NCBI RefSeq assembly: GCF_023910625.1
Contig: NZ_JAAVVW010000003.1
Coordinates: 1,178,001-1,242,000, forward strand
Direction: 5' to 3'
DNA from: Limnohabitans sp.
Lineage (GTDB): Bacteria; Pseudomonadota; Gammaproteobacteria; Burkholderiales; Burkholderiaceae_C
Length of the DNA stretch: 64,000 bases
Shown here: piece by piece, positions 37,521 to 47,070 of the stretch
Layout: each line of letters opens with the position of its first letter
Position numbering within the stretch: the first letter of the stretch is position 1
Notes under the pieces: model-generated
The model's database searches: none
What the model was told of the DNA's origin: nothing
What the model saw: the letters and a program-made list of their open reading frames with translations, nothing else
Made by a program: the position numbers and the translations under genes

Positions 37521-38612
37521 ATGGGCCGCGCTTTCAACTTCTCAGCGGGTCCCGCCGTCATGCCCGAAGCCGTGCTGCAACAAGCTGCGGCCGAGATGTT
37601 GGACTGGCATGGCTCGGGCATGAGCGTGATGGAGATGAGCCACCGCGGCAAGGAGTTCATCAGCATTTACGAGCAAGCCGAAACCGACTTGCGCGAATTG
37701 TTGGCGGTGCCCACCCACTTCAAGATTTTGTTCATGCAAGGCGGGGGCTTGGCCGAAAACGCCATCGTGCCGCTGAACCTGTCGCAAGGCGGGGCCATGG
37801 ACTTTGTGCTCACGGGCAGTTGGAGCCAAAAGTCGCTCAAGGAAGCTGGCAAATACGGCCCAGCCCGTGTGGCCGCTTCGGGTCAGGTGGAAGGCTTTAC
37901 CACCCTGCCCGCCCCTGCCACTTGGCAGGTGGGCGCGGACAGCCGCTATGTGCACATTTGCAGCAATGAAACCATTCACGGTGTCGAGTTCTCCGAACTG
38001 CCGGACCTCAAAGCCTTGGGCTGTGATGCCCCTCTGGTGGTGGATTTTTCTTCGCATGTGGCCTCGCGCCCGGTAGACTGGTCCCGTGTGGGTCTGGCCT
38101 TTGGTGGCGCACAAAAAAACCTGGGTCCCGCCGGGCTGACCTTGGTCATCGTGCGCGAAGACCTGATCGGCCATGCCCTGCCGCATTGCCCCAGCGCTTT
38201 TGATTACAAGCTGGTGGCAGATAACCAGTCCATGTACAACACCCCGCCCACCTACAGTATTTACATCGCAGGTTTGGTGTTTCAGTGGCTCAAAAAGCAT
38301 GGTGGTATTGCAGCCATGGAACAGCGCAACATTGCCAAAGCGCAGCTGCTGTACGACTTTCTGGACAGCTCCAGTTTGTTTGAAAACCGTGTGGCCAAGG
38401 ACTGCCGCTCGCGCATGAACGTGCCCTTTTTCTTGCGCGACGAATCGCGCAATGATGCTTTCGTGGCCGGTGCCAAAGCAGCCAACTTGCTGCAGCTCAA
38501 AGGGCACAAATCGGTGGGCGGCATGAGGGCCAGCATTTACAACGCCATGCCCCTCGAAGGCGTGCAGGCGCTGGTGGCTTACATGCGCGCATTTGAAAAA
38601 ACACAGGCCTGA
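37521..38612 (+). CDS. serC: Phosphoserine aminotransferase
   Basis: A 363-residue PLP enzyme that makes 3-phosphoserine (serine route) and 4-phosphohydroxythreonine (vitamin B6 route). The start [54 protein letters not shown], the PLP lysine in [20 protein letters not shown] and [20 protein letters not shown] all match. It begins just after gyrA (a GTG at 37,518 is an alternative start). It is followed by pheA after 36 bp. Confidence 0.96.
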   Translation: MGRAFNFSAGPAVMPEAVLQQAAAEMLDWHGSGMSVMEMSHRGKEFISIYEQAETDLRELLAVPTHFKILFMQGGGLAENAIVPLNLSQGGAMDFVLTGSWSQKSLKEAGKYGPARVAASGQVEGFTTLPAPATWQVGADSRYVHICSNETIHGVEFSELPDLKALGCDAPLVVDFSSHVASRPVDWSRVGLAFGGAQKNLGPAGLTLVIVREDLIGHALPHCPSAFDYKLVADNQSMYNTPPTYSIYIAGLVFQWLKKHGGIAAMEQRNIAKAQLLYDFLDSSSLFENRVAKDCRSRMNVPFFLRDESRNDAFVAGAKAANLLQLKGHKSVGGMRASIYNAMPLEGVQALVAYMRAFEKTQA

Positions 38613-38648
38613 AGCCCGCCCAACAGGCCGCCAGAAAGAACACGAGAC

Positions 38649-39749
38649 ATGAGCCAACCACCCATTCAGTCGGATGCCCTGGGCGCTTTGCGCGTGCAGA
38701 TTGACGCGCTGGACAAACAGCTGCTGAGCCTGCTGAACCAACGCGCCCATGTGGCCGAGCAGGTGGGCGAGATCAAACGCGCCGAAGGCTCGCCCTTCTT
38801 TCGCCCCGACCGCGTGGCGCAAGTCATCGACAAGATCACCCAGGCCAACCCCGGGCCACTCAAAAACGAACATGTGGCATCCATCTGGCGCGAAATCATG
38901 TCAGCCTGCCTGGCGCTCGAAGCACCACAACGCGTGGCGGTCCTCGGCCCTCAGGGCACGTTTTGCGAACAGGCAGCGATTGAGTTTTTTGGCAGTGCGG
39001 CCAACCTGATTTACTGCGCCAACTTCGACGAAGTCTTCCACGCCACCGCTGCGGGCACTGCCCAATATGGCGTGGTGGGCATGGAAAACTCCACCGAGGG
39101 CGTGGTGGCCCGTTCGCTCGATTTGTTCCTGCGCTCGCCCGTGCATGTGGTGGGCGAGGTCAGCCTGTTGGTGCGCCACAACCTGCTGCGCCAGATCAAC
39201 GCCGACGCTGGCATCGAAGTGGTCATGGCCCACCCCCAAGCCTTGGCCCAGTGTCAAGGCTGGCTCAATCAGCATCTTCCACTGGCCGAACGTCGCGCCG
39301 TGGCCAGCAACGCCGAAGGCGCACGTCTAGCCAGCACCAACCCGAATTGGGCCGCCTTGGCCAGCGAACGTGCCGCCAGCCAGTTTGGTCTGCACATCGT
39401 GCACCACGCCATTCAGGACGAAGCCTTCAACCGCACCCGCTTTGCCGTGATCGCTTTGCCGCAGACCTTGGCCACGCCACCAGCGTCTGGCAAAGACTGC
39501 ACCAGCCTGGTGGTGTCGGTGCCCAACCGCCCAGGTGCGGTGCACGATTTGCTGGTGCCGCTCAAAAACAACGGTGTGTCCATGACCCGCTTTGAGTCGC
39601 GCCCCGCCAAATCGGGCCAGTGGGAGTATTACTTCTACATCGACTTGCAAGGCCACATCAACGAGCCGCATGTGGCCGCTGCTTTGCAAGAGTTGCAAGG
39701 CTTGTGCGCGTTTTACAAGGTGCTGGGTTCATACCCGGTGCCCGAGTGA
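38649..39749 (+). CDS. pheA: Bifunctional chorismate mutase / prephenate dehydratase
   Basis: A 366-residue enzyme of phenylalanine synthesis. The AroQ mutase domain is at about residues 10-90 (LDKQLLSLLNQRAHVAEQVG). The dehydratase domain spans about 96-275 (VAVLGPQGTFCEQAAIEFFG, YGVVGMENSTEGVVARSLDL, ALASERAASQFGLHIV). The ACT regulatory domain for phenylalanine follows (VVSVPNRPGAVHDLLVPLKN, ESRPAKSGQWEYYFYIDLQG). It is followed by tyrA after 7 bp. Confidence 0.96.
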   Translation: MSQPPIQSDALGALRVQIDALDKQLLSLLNQRAHVAEQVGEIKRAEGSPFFRPDRVAQVIDKITQANPGPLKNEHVASIWREIMSACLALEAPQRVAVLGPQGTFCEQAAIEFFGSAANLIYCANFDEVFHATAAGTAQYGVVGMENSTEGVVARSLDLFLRSPVHVVGEVSLLVRHNLLRQINADAGIEVVMAHPQALAQCQGWLNQHLPLAERRAVASNAEGARLASTNPNWAALASERAASQFGLHIVHHAIQDEAFNRTRFAVIALPQTLATPPASGKDCTSLVVSVPNRPGAVHDLLVPLKNNGVSMTRFESRPAKSGQWEYYFYIDLQGHINEPHVAAALQELQGLCAFYKVLGSYPVPE

Positions 39750-39756
39750 GCGCGCG

Positions 39757-40653
39757 GTGAAATTCGAACGCTTGGCCCTGATCGGCTGCGGTCTGATGGG
39801 CGGCTCGTTTGCGCTCGCGCTGCGCGAGGCAGGTCTTGTGCAAACCATTGTCGGCTTCAGCGCCTCTGAAAAAACCCGTCAACTTGCGGTGGAACTTCAA
39901 GTCATCGACCACGCCTGCTCCAGCGTGGCCGATGCGGTGCAAGGCGCAGATCTTGTTTTGCTGGCCGTTCCTGTGGGCGCGATGCAAAGCAGCTTTGCCG
40001 CCATGCGCCAAGCACTGCACCCCAATGCCTTGCTGATGGACGTGGGCTCGACCAAGGGCGATGTGATTGCCGCGGCAATTGCCACCCTGGGTGAACGCCT
40101 GAGCTGCTTTGTGCCTGCCCACCCGATTGCGGGCAAAGAAGTCGCGGGCATTGAGCATGCCGAAGGCTCGCTCTACCAAGCGCGACGCACCATCCTCACG
40201 CCCTTGCCGCAAAACAGCATCGGCCAGATAAAAACAGCGAGCGCAGTATGGACTGCCATCGGTAGCCATGTGAGCCAGATGACAGCGCAGGCCCATGACG
40301 CCACTTTTGCCGCCGTCAGCCACTTGCCGCATTTGCTGGCCTTTGCCGCCGTGAATGCGCTGACGGCCCAACCGCAAGGCCCTGCGTTTTTGGAGATGGC
40401 AGGTCCGGGATTTCGGGATTTTTCCCGCATCGCCGCTTCAGATGCCTCGGTGTGGCGAGACATCTTGAGCGCCAACCATGCGGAAGTCCTCGCGCAATTG
40501 GCGCACTTTCGCAGTGCCCTCGACCAATTTGAAAACGCCCTGAAGCAAGGCGACACCGCCGCGCTGCAACAACTGATTCAACAAGCCAGCGATGTGCGCT
40601 CGGCCTGGACGCTGCAAGCAAGTCACGCTTGCAACCAAGCCCCAGAAAACTGA
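39757..40653 (+). CDS. tyrA: Prephenate dehydrogenase
   Basis: A 298-residue NAD-dependent enzyme of tyrosine synthesis. The nucleotide fold is LALIGCGLMGGSFALALREA. The substrate domain carries VPAHPIAGKEVAGIEHAEGS and HLPHLLAFAAVNAL, with the all-helical C-terminal part after about residue 170. The start codon is GTG at 39,757, just after the pheA stop. The gene lies directly before the aroA-cmk fusion (3 bp), so all are in one operon. Confidence 0.93.
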   Translation: MKFERLALIGCGLMGGSFALALREAGLVQTIVGFSASEKTRQLAVELQVIDHACSSVADAVQGADLVLLAVPVGAMQSSFAAMRQALHPNALLMDVGSTKGDVIAAAIATLGERLSCFVPAHPIAGKEVAGIEHAEGSLYQARRTILTPLPQNSIGQIKTASAVWTAIGSHVSQMTAQAHDATFAAVSHLPHLLAFAAVNALTAQPQGPAFLEMAGPGFRDFSRIAASDASVWRDILSANHAEVLAQLAHFRSALDQFENALKQGDTAALQQLIQQASDVRSAWTLQASHACNQAPEN

Positions 40654-40656
40654 ACC

Positions 40657-42660
40657 ATGTTCTCCACTGCTTTCATCGACCTTCCTCCGCTGCAAGGCGC
40701 ATCCGGCACCGTCACCTTGCCAGGCTCCAAAAGCATTTCCAACCGTGTACTGCTGTTGTCGGCGCTTTGCCGGGGTACCACCGTAGTGCACGACCTGCTG
40801 GACTCGGACGACACCCGCGTGATGCTGGCGGCGCTGCGCCAACTGGGCTGCGGTGTGCAGGTTCAGGGCACCACGGTGACCATCACTGGTCTCGGCAGCC
40901 GCGCCTGGCCTGTCGAGGCAATTGAGTTGTTCATGGGCAACGCGGGCACGGCGATGCGCCCGCTCACGGCAGCGTTGGCTGTTCAAGGCGGCGACTTCAC
41001 CCTCAAGGGCGTGCCCCGCATGCACGAGCGCCCGATCGGCGACTTGGTGGACGCGCTGCGCGAACTGGGCTGCGCTATTGATTACCTAGGAAACAAAGGT
41101 TACCCGCCCCTGCGCATTCGAAGACCCACGCTCCAACTCGACAAACCCATCCCTGTTCGCGGGGATGTGTCCAGCCAGTTCCTTACCGCGCTGCTGATGG
41201 CGCTGCCGCTGGCCGCTGAACACCTGCCATCTGGCTGCGCCATCACCATCGAGGTGGTGGGCGAGCTGATCAGCAAGCCCTACATCGAAATCACCCTCAA
41301 CCTGCTGGCCCGCTTCGGCATCGCAGTTGAACGTCAGGGCTGGGAACGCTTTGTCATTCCTGCAGGCAGCCGCTACCAGTCGCCAGGCAGCATCCACGTC
41401 GAAGCCGATGCGTCTTCGGCCAGCTATTTCATTGCGTTGGGTGCCATCGCAAAAGGCGACGGCATCCGCATTCAGGGTGTAGGTGCCGACTCCATCCAGG
41501 GCGACATCCGCTTCATGGACGCCGCAGCCCAAATGGGCGCCAAAATTACCAGCGGCCCGAACTGGCTTGAAATCCAGCGCGGGGCCTGGCCACTCAAAGG
41601 CATCACGCTCGACTGCAACCACATCCCCGACGCCGCCATGACGCTGGCCGTGATGGCGCTGTATGCCGACGGCCCGACCACGCTGCGCAACATTGCCAGC
41701 TGGCGCGTCAAGGAAACCGACCGCATCGTGGCCATGGCCACCGAAAGCCGCAAGTTGGGTGCCACTGTGGAAGAAGGCCCCGACTGGATCACCATCCACC
41801 CCCTGCCCGCCGGGAAATGGCAACGCGCCAGCATCCACACCTACGACGACCACCGGTTGGCCATGTGCTTTTCGCTGGCCGCCTTCAACGCTGACCAGGT
41901 GCCGGTGCGCATCGAAGACCCCAAGTGCGTGGCCAAGACCTTTCCCGATTATTTCGAGGCCTTGTTCTCGGTGGCGTACACCAGCAGACAGAACATCCCG
42001 GTGATCTGCATCGACGGACCCACCGCCTCGGGCAAAGGCACCCTGGCCAGTCGAGTGGCGGCTGCATTGGGTTACCACTACCTCGACTCGGGGGCGCTCT
42101 ACCGCGTCATGGCCCATGCCGCTTTGCAAGCGGGACTGACGCTGGAAGCCGCCGACGAAGCCGCCATGGCCGATTTGGCGCGTCAACTGCCCGTGCGTTT
42201 TTCAGGCGAGCAAGTGCTGCTGAACGAGGTGGATGTGACCGATGCCATCCGCAGCGAACAAGGTGGTATGAACGCCTCCAAAGTCTCGATGCTGCCCGCC
42301 GTGCGCAAGGCCCTGATCGATTTTCAGCACAGTTTCCAGTGTCTGCCGGGCCTGCTGGCCGACGGGCGCGACATGGGCACGGTGATCTTCCCGAGCGCCC
42401 CTTTGAAGGTGTTTTTGACCGCCAGCGCCACAAAACGCGCCGAAAGACGGCATAAGCAATTGATTTTGAAGGGTTTTTCGGCTAATATCGACGCTCTTCG
42501 CGCTGACTTGGAAGCACGCGACGCCCGGGACATGTCCCGCAGCGTGGCGCCTTTATTGCCCGCGCAAGATGCTTTGCAACTGGACAACTCGTCCTTGACC
42601 ATCGAAGCCTCGGTGGAGCAAGTGCTGGTCTGGTGGCAAAACCGGCAGGTTTTCAGTTGA
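40657..42660 (+). CDS. Fused EPSP synthase - cytidylate kinase
   Basis: A 667-residue bifunctional protein. Residues 1 to about 440 are 3-phosphoshikimate 1-carboxyvinyltransferase (AroA): [68 protein letters not shown] and [10 protein letters not shown]. From about residue 447, [20 protein letters not shown] begins cytidylate kinase (Cmk) with its P-loop. It continues with [28 protein letters not shown] and AERRHKQLI. The two parts are in one continuous frame. The fusion is known in Comamonadaceae. It joins aromatic synthesis and CMP phosphorylation in one chain, and rpsA follows. Confidence 0.96.
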   Translation: MFSTAFIDLPPLQGASGTVTLPGSKSISNRVLLLSALCRGTTVVHDLLDSDDTRVMLAALRQLGCGVQVQGTTVTITGLGSRAWPVEAIELFMGNAGTAMRPLTAALAVQGGDFTLKGVPRMHERPIGDLVDALRELGCAIDYLGNKGYPPLRIRRPTLQLDKPIPVRGDVSSQFLTALLMALPLAAEHLPSGCAITIEVVGELISKPYIEITLNLLARFGIAVERQGWERFVIPAGSRYQSPGSIHVEADASSASYFIALGAIAKGDGIRIQGVGADSIQGDIRFMDAAAQMGAKITSGPNWLEIQRGAWPLKGITLDCNHIPDAAMTLAVMALYADGPTTLRNIASWRVKETDRIVAMATESRKLGATVEEGPDWITIHPLPAGKWQRASIHTYDDHRLAMCFSLAAFNADQVPVRIEDPKCVAKTFPDYFEALFSVAYTSRQNIPVICIDGPTASGKGTLASRVAAALGYHYLDSGALYRVMAHAALQAGLTLEAADEAAMADLARQLPVRFSGEQVLLNEVDVTDAIRSEQGGMNASKVSMLPAVRKALIDFQHSFQCLPGLLADGRDMGTVIFPSAPLKVFLTASATKRAERRHKQLILKGFSANIDALRADLEARDARDMSRSVAPLLPAQDALQLDNSSLTIEASVEQVLVWWQNRQVFS

Positions 42661-42877
42661 TCGACGCAAGTTAACCCACCGAAAACAGCCACCCCAGCCC
42701 GCCCTGTGCAGGCTGACCCAAAGTCCCACCCGGCTCTCATCGTGCAGCTTGCACACTGGCCAGGTGGTTTTTTAAAAACCAACCACGGCTCACGCCGCAA
42801 ACCAATCGCCACGGTCAGCTCCTGGAAACGACGCATGTCGCGCTCGTCAGTCCTGCCCTTGTGGATGAGGAAATCAC
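42661..42877 (+). promoter_or_regulatory. Leader/intergenic region before rpsA
   Basis: This 217-base gap between aroA-cmk and rpsA contains GGTTTTT / AAAAACC at about 42,766-42,780 as a small palindrome, and a weak purine-rich ribosome site (GGATGAGGAAA) before the ATG. A long leader fits S1 autoregulation by RNA structure, but I see no decisive motif. Confidence 0.35.
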
Positions 42878-44557
42878 ATGTCTGAATCTTTTGCCGCCCT
42901 CTTTGAGGAATCCCTGCAACGTACCGAAATGCGCCCCGGTGAAGTCATCACCGCCGAAGTGGTGCGCATCGAACACAACTTCGTCGTGGTCAACGCCGGT
43001 CTCAAGTCCGAGTCCTATGTCCCCCTAGAAGAGTTCAAGAACGACCAGGGTGAAGTCGAAGTCCAGGTCGGCGACTTTGTCTCGGTGGCCATCGGCTCCA
43101 TCGAAAACGGCTACGGCGACACCATCCTGTCCCGTGACACGGCCAAGCGTCTGTCTTCCTGGATGTCACTGGAAAAAGCCCTGGAATCGGGCGAATTCGT
43201 CACTGGCGTGACCAGCGGCAAAGTCAAGGGCGGGCTCACGGTGCTGGTCAACGGCATCCGCGCTTTCTTGCCCGGCTCTTTGGTCGACACACGTCCCACC
43301 AAAGACCTCTCACCCTACGAGAACAAGACCCTGGAATTCAAGGTCATCAAGCTCGACCGCAAGCGCAACAACGTCGTACTGTCACGCCGCGCTGTGGTGG
43401 AAGCATCCATGGGCGAAGAGCGCGCCAAGCTGATGGAAAACCTGCGCGAGGGCTCCATCGTGCACGGCGTGGTCAAGAACATCACCGAATACGGTGCCTT
43501 TGTGGACTTGGGCGGTATTGACGGCTTGCTGCACATCACCGACATGGCATGGCGCCGTGTCCGTCACCCTTCCGAAGTGGTCACGGCCGGTCAGGAAATC
43601 AGCGCCAAGATCCTCAAGTTCGATACCGAGAAAAACCGCGTGTCCTTGGGTCTCAAGCAAATGGGCGATGACCCCTGGATGGGCGTGAACCGCCGCTACC
43701 CACAAAGCACCCGCATGTTCGGCAAGATCACCAACATCGCCGACTACGGCGCGTTTGTCGAACTGGAGCCAGGCATCGAAGGCTTGGTCCACGTCTCCGA
43801 GATGGACTGGACCAACAAGAACGTGGCGCCTTCCAAGATCGTTGTATTGGGTGACGAGGTCGAAGTCATGGTCCTCGAGATCGACGAAGACAAGCGCCGC
43901 ATCAGCTTGGGCATGAAGCAGTGCCGCGCCAACCCATGGCAAGAGTTCGCGCAAAACACCAAGCGTGGTGACCGCGTGAAGGGCCCGATCAAGTCGATCA
44001 CCGACTTCGGCGTGTTCGTGGGCCTGGCTGCCGGTATCGACGGCCTGGTGCACCTGTCTGACCTGTCCTGGAACGAGTCCGGCGAAAACGCCGTGCGCGA
44101 ATTCAAGAAGGGTCAAGAAGTTGAGGCTTTGGTTTTGGCTGTGGACGTGGACCGTGAGCGCATCAGCTTGGGCATCAAACAGCTCGACTCCGATCCTTTC
44201 ACCACCTTCACCTCCATCAACGACAAAGGCCAGATCGTCACGGGCAAGGTCAAGACCGTGGATGCCAAGGGCGCCGAAATCGACTTGGGCGAAGACATCA
44301 TTGGTTACCTGCGTGTGTCCGAAATCTCGCGTGACCGCGTGGAAGACGCCAGCCACGTACTCAAAGTCGGCGACGAAGTCACTGCAGTCGTGGTGAACGT
44401 GGACCGCAAGACCCGCAACATCCAGTTGTCGATCAAGGCCAAGGACCAGGCTGACCAGCAAGAAGCCATGGCTTCGCTGTCGCAGCAATCCAAGACCGAG
44501 AACGCTGGCACGACCAGTCTGGGCGCCTTGTTGCGCGCCAAGCTCGACAACAACTGA
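42878..44557 (+). CDS. rpsA: 30S ribosomal protein S1
   Basis: A 559-residue ribosomal S1 protein with six S1 RNA-binding repeats (about residues 20-90, 105-170, 190-262, 275-347, 362-434 and 449-520). Examples are [40 protein letters not shown] and [20 protein letters not shown]. It helps mRNA binding to the ribosome. The first two degenerate domains and the acidic tail are complete. It lies between the aroA-cmk gene and ihfB, separated from ihfB by a large stem-loop. Confidence 0.97.
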   Translation: MSESFAALFEESLQRTEMRPGEVITAEVVRIEHNFVVVNAGLKSESYVPLEEFKNDQGEVEVQVGDFVSVAIGSIENGYGDTILSRDTAKRLSSWMSLEKALESGEFVTGVTSGKVKGGLTVLVNGIRAFLPGSLVDTRPTKDLSPYENKTLEFKVIKLDRKRNNVVLSRRAVVEASMGEERAKLMENLREGSIVHGVVKNITEYGAFVDLGGIDGLLHITDMAWRRVRHPSEVVTAGQEISAKILKFDTEKNRVSLGLKQMGDDPWMGVNRRYPQSTRMFGKITNIADYGAFVELEPGIEGLVHVSEMDWTNKNVAPSKIVVLGDEVEVMVLEIDEDKRRISLGMKQCRANPWQEFAQNTKRGDRVKGPIKSITDFGVFVGLAAGIDGLVHLSDLSWNESGENAVREFKKGQEVEALVLAVDVDRERISLGIKQLDSDPFTTFTSINDKGQIVTGKVKTVDAKGAEIDLGEDIIGYLRVSEISRDRVEDASHVLKVGDEVTAVVVNVDRKTRNIQLSIKAKDQADQQEAMASLSQQSKTENAGTTSLGALLRAKLDNN

Positions 44558-44568
44558 TCTGAAACTTG

Positions 44569-44644
44569 TGCGTTAGGCGTCTAATGTTGAGCGACAAGCC
44601 AGGTTTCCTGGCTTGTTTCACTCAACGCAAAACGCTTAACGCAG
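44569..44644 (+). other. Long nested stem-loop between rpsA and ihfB
   Basis: TGCGTTAGGCGT (44,569-44,580) pairs with ACGCTTAACGCA (44,633-44,644) in 11 of 12 positions. Inside it, TTGAG pairs with CTCAA. In the centre, ACAAGCCAGG pairs perfectly with CCTGGCTTGT around a TTT loop, followed by TTTCA. The inner part is terminator-like with a short T run. The whole element may attenuate or process the rpsA-ihfB transcript. Confidence 0.75.
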
Positions 44645-44651
44645 CACGTCC

Positions 44652-44978
44652 ATGACCCGCTCCGATCTGGTTGAAGAACTGGCTGCACGCTTTGCGCAGC
44701 TGACCCACCGTGACGCCGAATTGGCCGTCAAGACGGTGCTCGACGCCATGAGCGATGCGCTGGCCAAAGGTCACCGCATTGAGATCCGTGGCTTTGGCAG
44801 CTTTTCCATCAACCGCCGTCCGCCGCGTGTGGGCCGCAATCCGCGCTCGGGCGAGAGCGTTCAAATCCCTGAAAAACGGGTCCCCCATTTCAAACCCGGC
44901 AAAGCCTTGCGCGAGGCTGTGGATACCGGCACTGTGGTCCAATCTCCCAAAAAAGCCAAACCCAAATCCAAAGCATGA
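44652..44978 (+). CDS. ihfB: Integration host factor beta subunit
   Basis: A 108-residue DNA-bending protein of the HU/IHF family. The sequence [20 protein letters not shown], then [27 protein letters not shown] in pieces ([33 protein letters not shown]), [20 protein letters not shown] and an Ala/Lys-rich tail match IhfB. It is downstream of rpsA as in many proteobacteria. Confidence 0.95.
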   Translation: MTRSDLVEELAARFAQLTHRDAELAVKTVLDAMSDALAKGHRIEIRGFGSFSINRRPPRVGRNPRSGESVQIPEKRVPHFKPGKALREAVDTGTVVQSPKKAKPKSKA

Positions 44979-45060
44979 GGCGCTTTGAGTTTGATTTTTC
45001 AGCCTTTTTTCTTGAGCGACTGCACACCGTTAGAATGAAATCATGCTGTGAGGTTGCACC

Positions 45061-45369
45061 ATGAAACGTCTGCTCCGGCTGCTTCAATGGCTACTGAAAG
45101 CAGCTGTTTTTTTCACCCTGTTTGCATTCGCGCTGAATAACCAGCAAGAAACCCGTGTGAACTTCTTTTTCAGCACCCATTGGTCTGCCCCCACCGTATT
45201 GGTGGTGTTATCGGCTTTCACCTTGGGTGTGGTGGTGGGCGTTTTGGGCATGGTGCCCAAATGGTGGCGTGAGCGTCAGGCTGTCAAACTCAATTTGAAC
45301 ACTGCAACGCCACCCTCGGCCCATTCGTCCGGCTCTTCGCCAGCTTCAGAGGTGCCGCGTGGAATTTGA
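45061..45369 (+). CDS. lapA: LapA-domain membrane protein (YciS-like)
   Basis: A 102-residue inner-membrane protein with two hydrophobic helices (about residues 13-30 and 43-68) and a cytoplasmic tail rich in Ser/Ala. The segment FALNNQQETRVNFFFSTHW between the helices and WWRERQ after the second are family-typical. LapA works with LapB in controlling LpxC turnover in lipopolysaccharide synthesis. The lapB start codon lies inside its last codons. Confidence 0.88.
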   Translation: MKRLLRLLQWLLKAAVFFTLFAFALNNQQETRVNFFFSTHWSAPTVLVVLSAFTLGVVVGVLGMVPKWWRERQAVKLNLNTATPPSAHSSGSSPASEVPRGI

Positions 45370-46528
45370 CTTGACCTGGATTTTGTTGGGCTTGCCCATC
45401 GCTTTTGGTTTGGGCTGGATTGCCTCACGACTGGATTTGCGTCAAATGCGATTGGCCAATCGGCAAGCGCCTCGGGCTTACTTCAAGGGCCTGAACTATT
45501 TACTGAACGAACAGCAGGACCAGGCCATTGACACCTTCATTGAGGCCGTACAAAACGATCCCGACACCTCCGAGCTGCATTTTGCGTTGGGTAATTTATT
45601 CCGCCGTCGGGGCGAGTATGACCGCGCCGTGAGGGTTCACGAGCATCTGCTTTCAAGAGCCGATCTCAGCAGCGCTGACAGGCAAAGAGCACAACACGGT
45701 CTGGCGATGGATTATCTGAAAGCTGGCTTGCTCGATCGCGCAGAGGAAGCACTTCGCAAGCTCGAAGGCACTTCCTTTGAGGGTCAGGCGCGCCAAGCCC
45801 GAATGGCCATTTATGAACGATCGCGAGAGTGGCACGAAGCTGCCGCGGTTGCCCGCTTGCTCGAGAATTCAGGTGAAGTGGATTTCAGTGTTCGAATGGC
45901 GCACTACCAGTGTGAACAAGCCAAAGAATCGCTGCAAAAAGGCGATGGGGCATCAGCCCAAGAACTGCTTCTTGCCTGCCTTGACGATCAGCCTCACGCT
46001 GCGCGACCCCGTATTCTGTTGGGCCAAATCCAACTGGGCCAAGGGCAGTTTCGGGCTGCGTTTGACACTCTGGCGGTTTTGTTTGAGCGTCATGACGTTG
46101 CTGCCCCCCTTGCAGCCAGTAACCTGGTCAAAGCTGCAGGTGCTTGTGACATGACAGCCATAGCCCATCAATTGCTCGAAGCCCATTACCAGAGCCAAGC
46201 CTCCATCGATGTGCTGAACGCCATCACGGAGTTGGCTGTCGTTAATGGAACTCAAAACGGCGAGACGGGCACTCCGTCTTTGCATCGTTACCTCAGCCAC
46301 CTGCAAAAGCATCCCTCCTTGATGGCCGCCAGTCGTTGGTTGTCTACCGTCAAGCCGGGCCAGACACCGCTGCCCGAGCCGGTGCAAAAGGCTTTGGACC
46401 ACGCCACCAAACCCTTGGCCAGGTACCGTTGTGCTGCATGCGGCTTCGAAGCCAAAGAGCATTATTGGCACTGCCCTGGCTGCCAGGCCTGGGACAGCTA
46501 CCCCCCCCGACGGATTGAAGAAATTTGA
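45359..46528 (+). CDS. lapB: LapB/YciM lipopolysaccharide assembly protein
   Basis: A 389-residue protein anchored by an N-terminal helix (LTWILLGLPIAFGLGWIASR). TPR repeats span about residues 40-330 (YLLNEQQDQAIDTFIEAVQN, ELHFALGNLFRRRGEYDRAV). A rubredoxin-like zinc ribbon closes the chain (YRCAACGFEAKEHYWHCPGC, two CxxC). It recruits the FtsH protease to LpxC. The start is a GTG at 45,359 that overlaps lapA by 11 bases. Confidence 0.94.
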   Translation: MEFDLTWILLGLPIAFGLGWIASRLDLRQMRLANRQAPRAYFKGLNYLLNEQQDQAIDTFIEAVQNDPDTSELHFALGNLFRRRGEYDRAVRVHEHLLSRADLSSADRQRAQHGLAMDYLKAGLLDRAEEALRKLEGTSFEGQARQARMAIYERSREWHEAAAVARLLENSGEVDFSVRMAHYQCEQAKESLQKGDGASAQELLLACLDDQPHAARPRILLGQIQLGQGQFRAAFDTLAVLFERHDVAAPLAASNLVKAAGACDMTAIAHQLLEAHYQSQASIDVLNAITELAVVNGTQNGETGTPSLHRYLSHLQKHPSLMAASRWLSTVKPGQTPLPEPVQKALDHATKPLARYRCAACGFEAKEHYWHCPGCQAWDSYPPRRIEEI

Positions 46529-46642
46529 AAACCAATACTTTTAAAAGCAAATTCAAGGGTTTTCACGGTCATTTCTTTCAGGTCAACTGCCAAAGAATGC
46601 AACTTGCAGCATTTTTTTGCAGTCAACCCAAGGAGCGAAGAC

Positions 46643-46987
46643 ATGTTCAAGAGCATCACAGGTGCATTGCTGGCTTTCGGATTTGCGGGCCTCACCTGGG
46701 CCCAACAAATTGATTTAAACAAAGCCACCGAGGTCGATCTCGACGCCATCAAAGGTGTCGGACCGGTGTTGACCAAGGCCGTGATGGACGAGCGCAAAAA
46801 AGCCCCATTCAAGGATTGGGAAGATGCCATCCGCCGAGTCAAAGGCCTCGGCCCGCAAAAGGCCAGCAAGCTTTCAGAGCAGGGTGTGCGGGTGCAAGGC
46901 AGTGCATATGCCTTGACAGGGGCTGATCAAAAGCCCAACGCCAAAGCAGCCGACGCCGCTGCCAAGTCGGCACCCGCCAAAAACTGA
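46643..46987 (+). CDS. ComEA-like helix-hairpin-helix protein
   Basis: A 114-residue secreted protein with a signal peptide (MFKSITGALLAFGFAGLTWA). The helix-hairpin-helix pair IDLNKATEVDLDAIKGVGPV and AIRRVKGLGPQKASKLSEQG is followed by an Ala/Lys tail. ComEA proteins bind incoming DNA in the periplasm during natural transformation. This short form could also bind DNA for other reasons. The ribosome site AAGGAG lies ahead of the ATG. Confidence 0.88.
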   Translation: MFKSITGALLAFGFAGLTWAQQIDLNKATEVDLDAIKGVGPVLTKAVMDERKKAPFKDWEDAIRRVKGLGPQKASKLSEQGVRVQGSAYALTGADQKPNAKAADAAAKSAPAKN

Positions 46988-47070
46988 AAAGCGCTCATGG
47001 CCTGACGGCCGATGCGAGCGGGTCGGCGGGTGTGTGCTGCACCCGGACGACCAAGCGCTGCCTTCTGTGT

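Noticed and set aside
41086..42186. Long open frame antisense to aroA-cmk
   Set aside because: Same reasons: His/Gly/Val-rich shadow frame without ribosome site.
44569..44644. Possible integron attC site (GTTAGGC ... TTAAC with a central hairpin)
   Set aside because: In attC the outer pair reads RYYYAAC on the left and GTTRRRY on the right. Here the order is reversed on both strands, and there is no cassette or integrase nearby.
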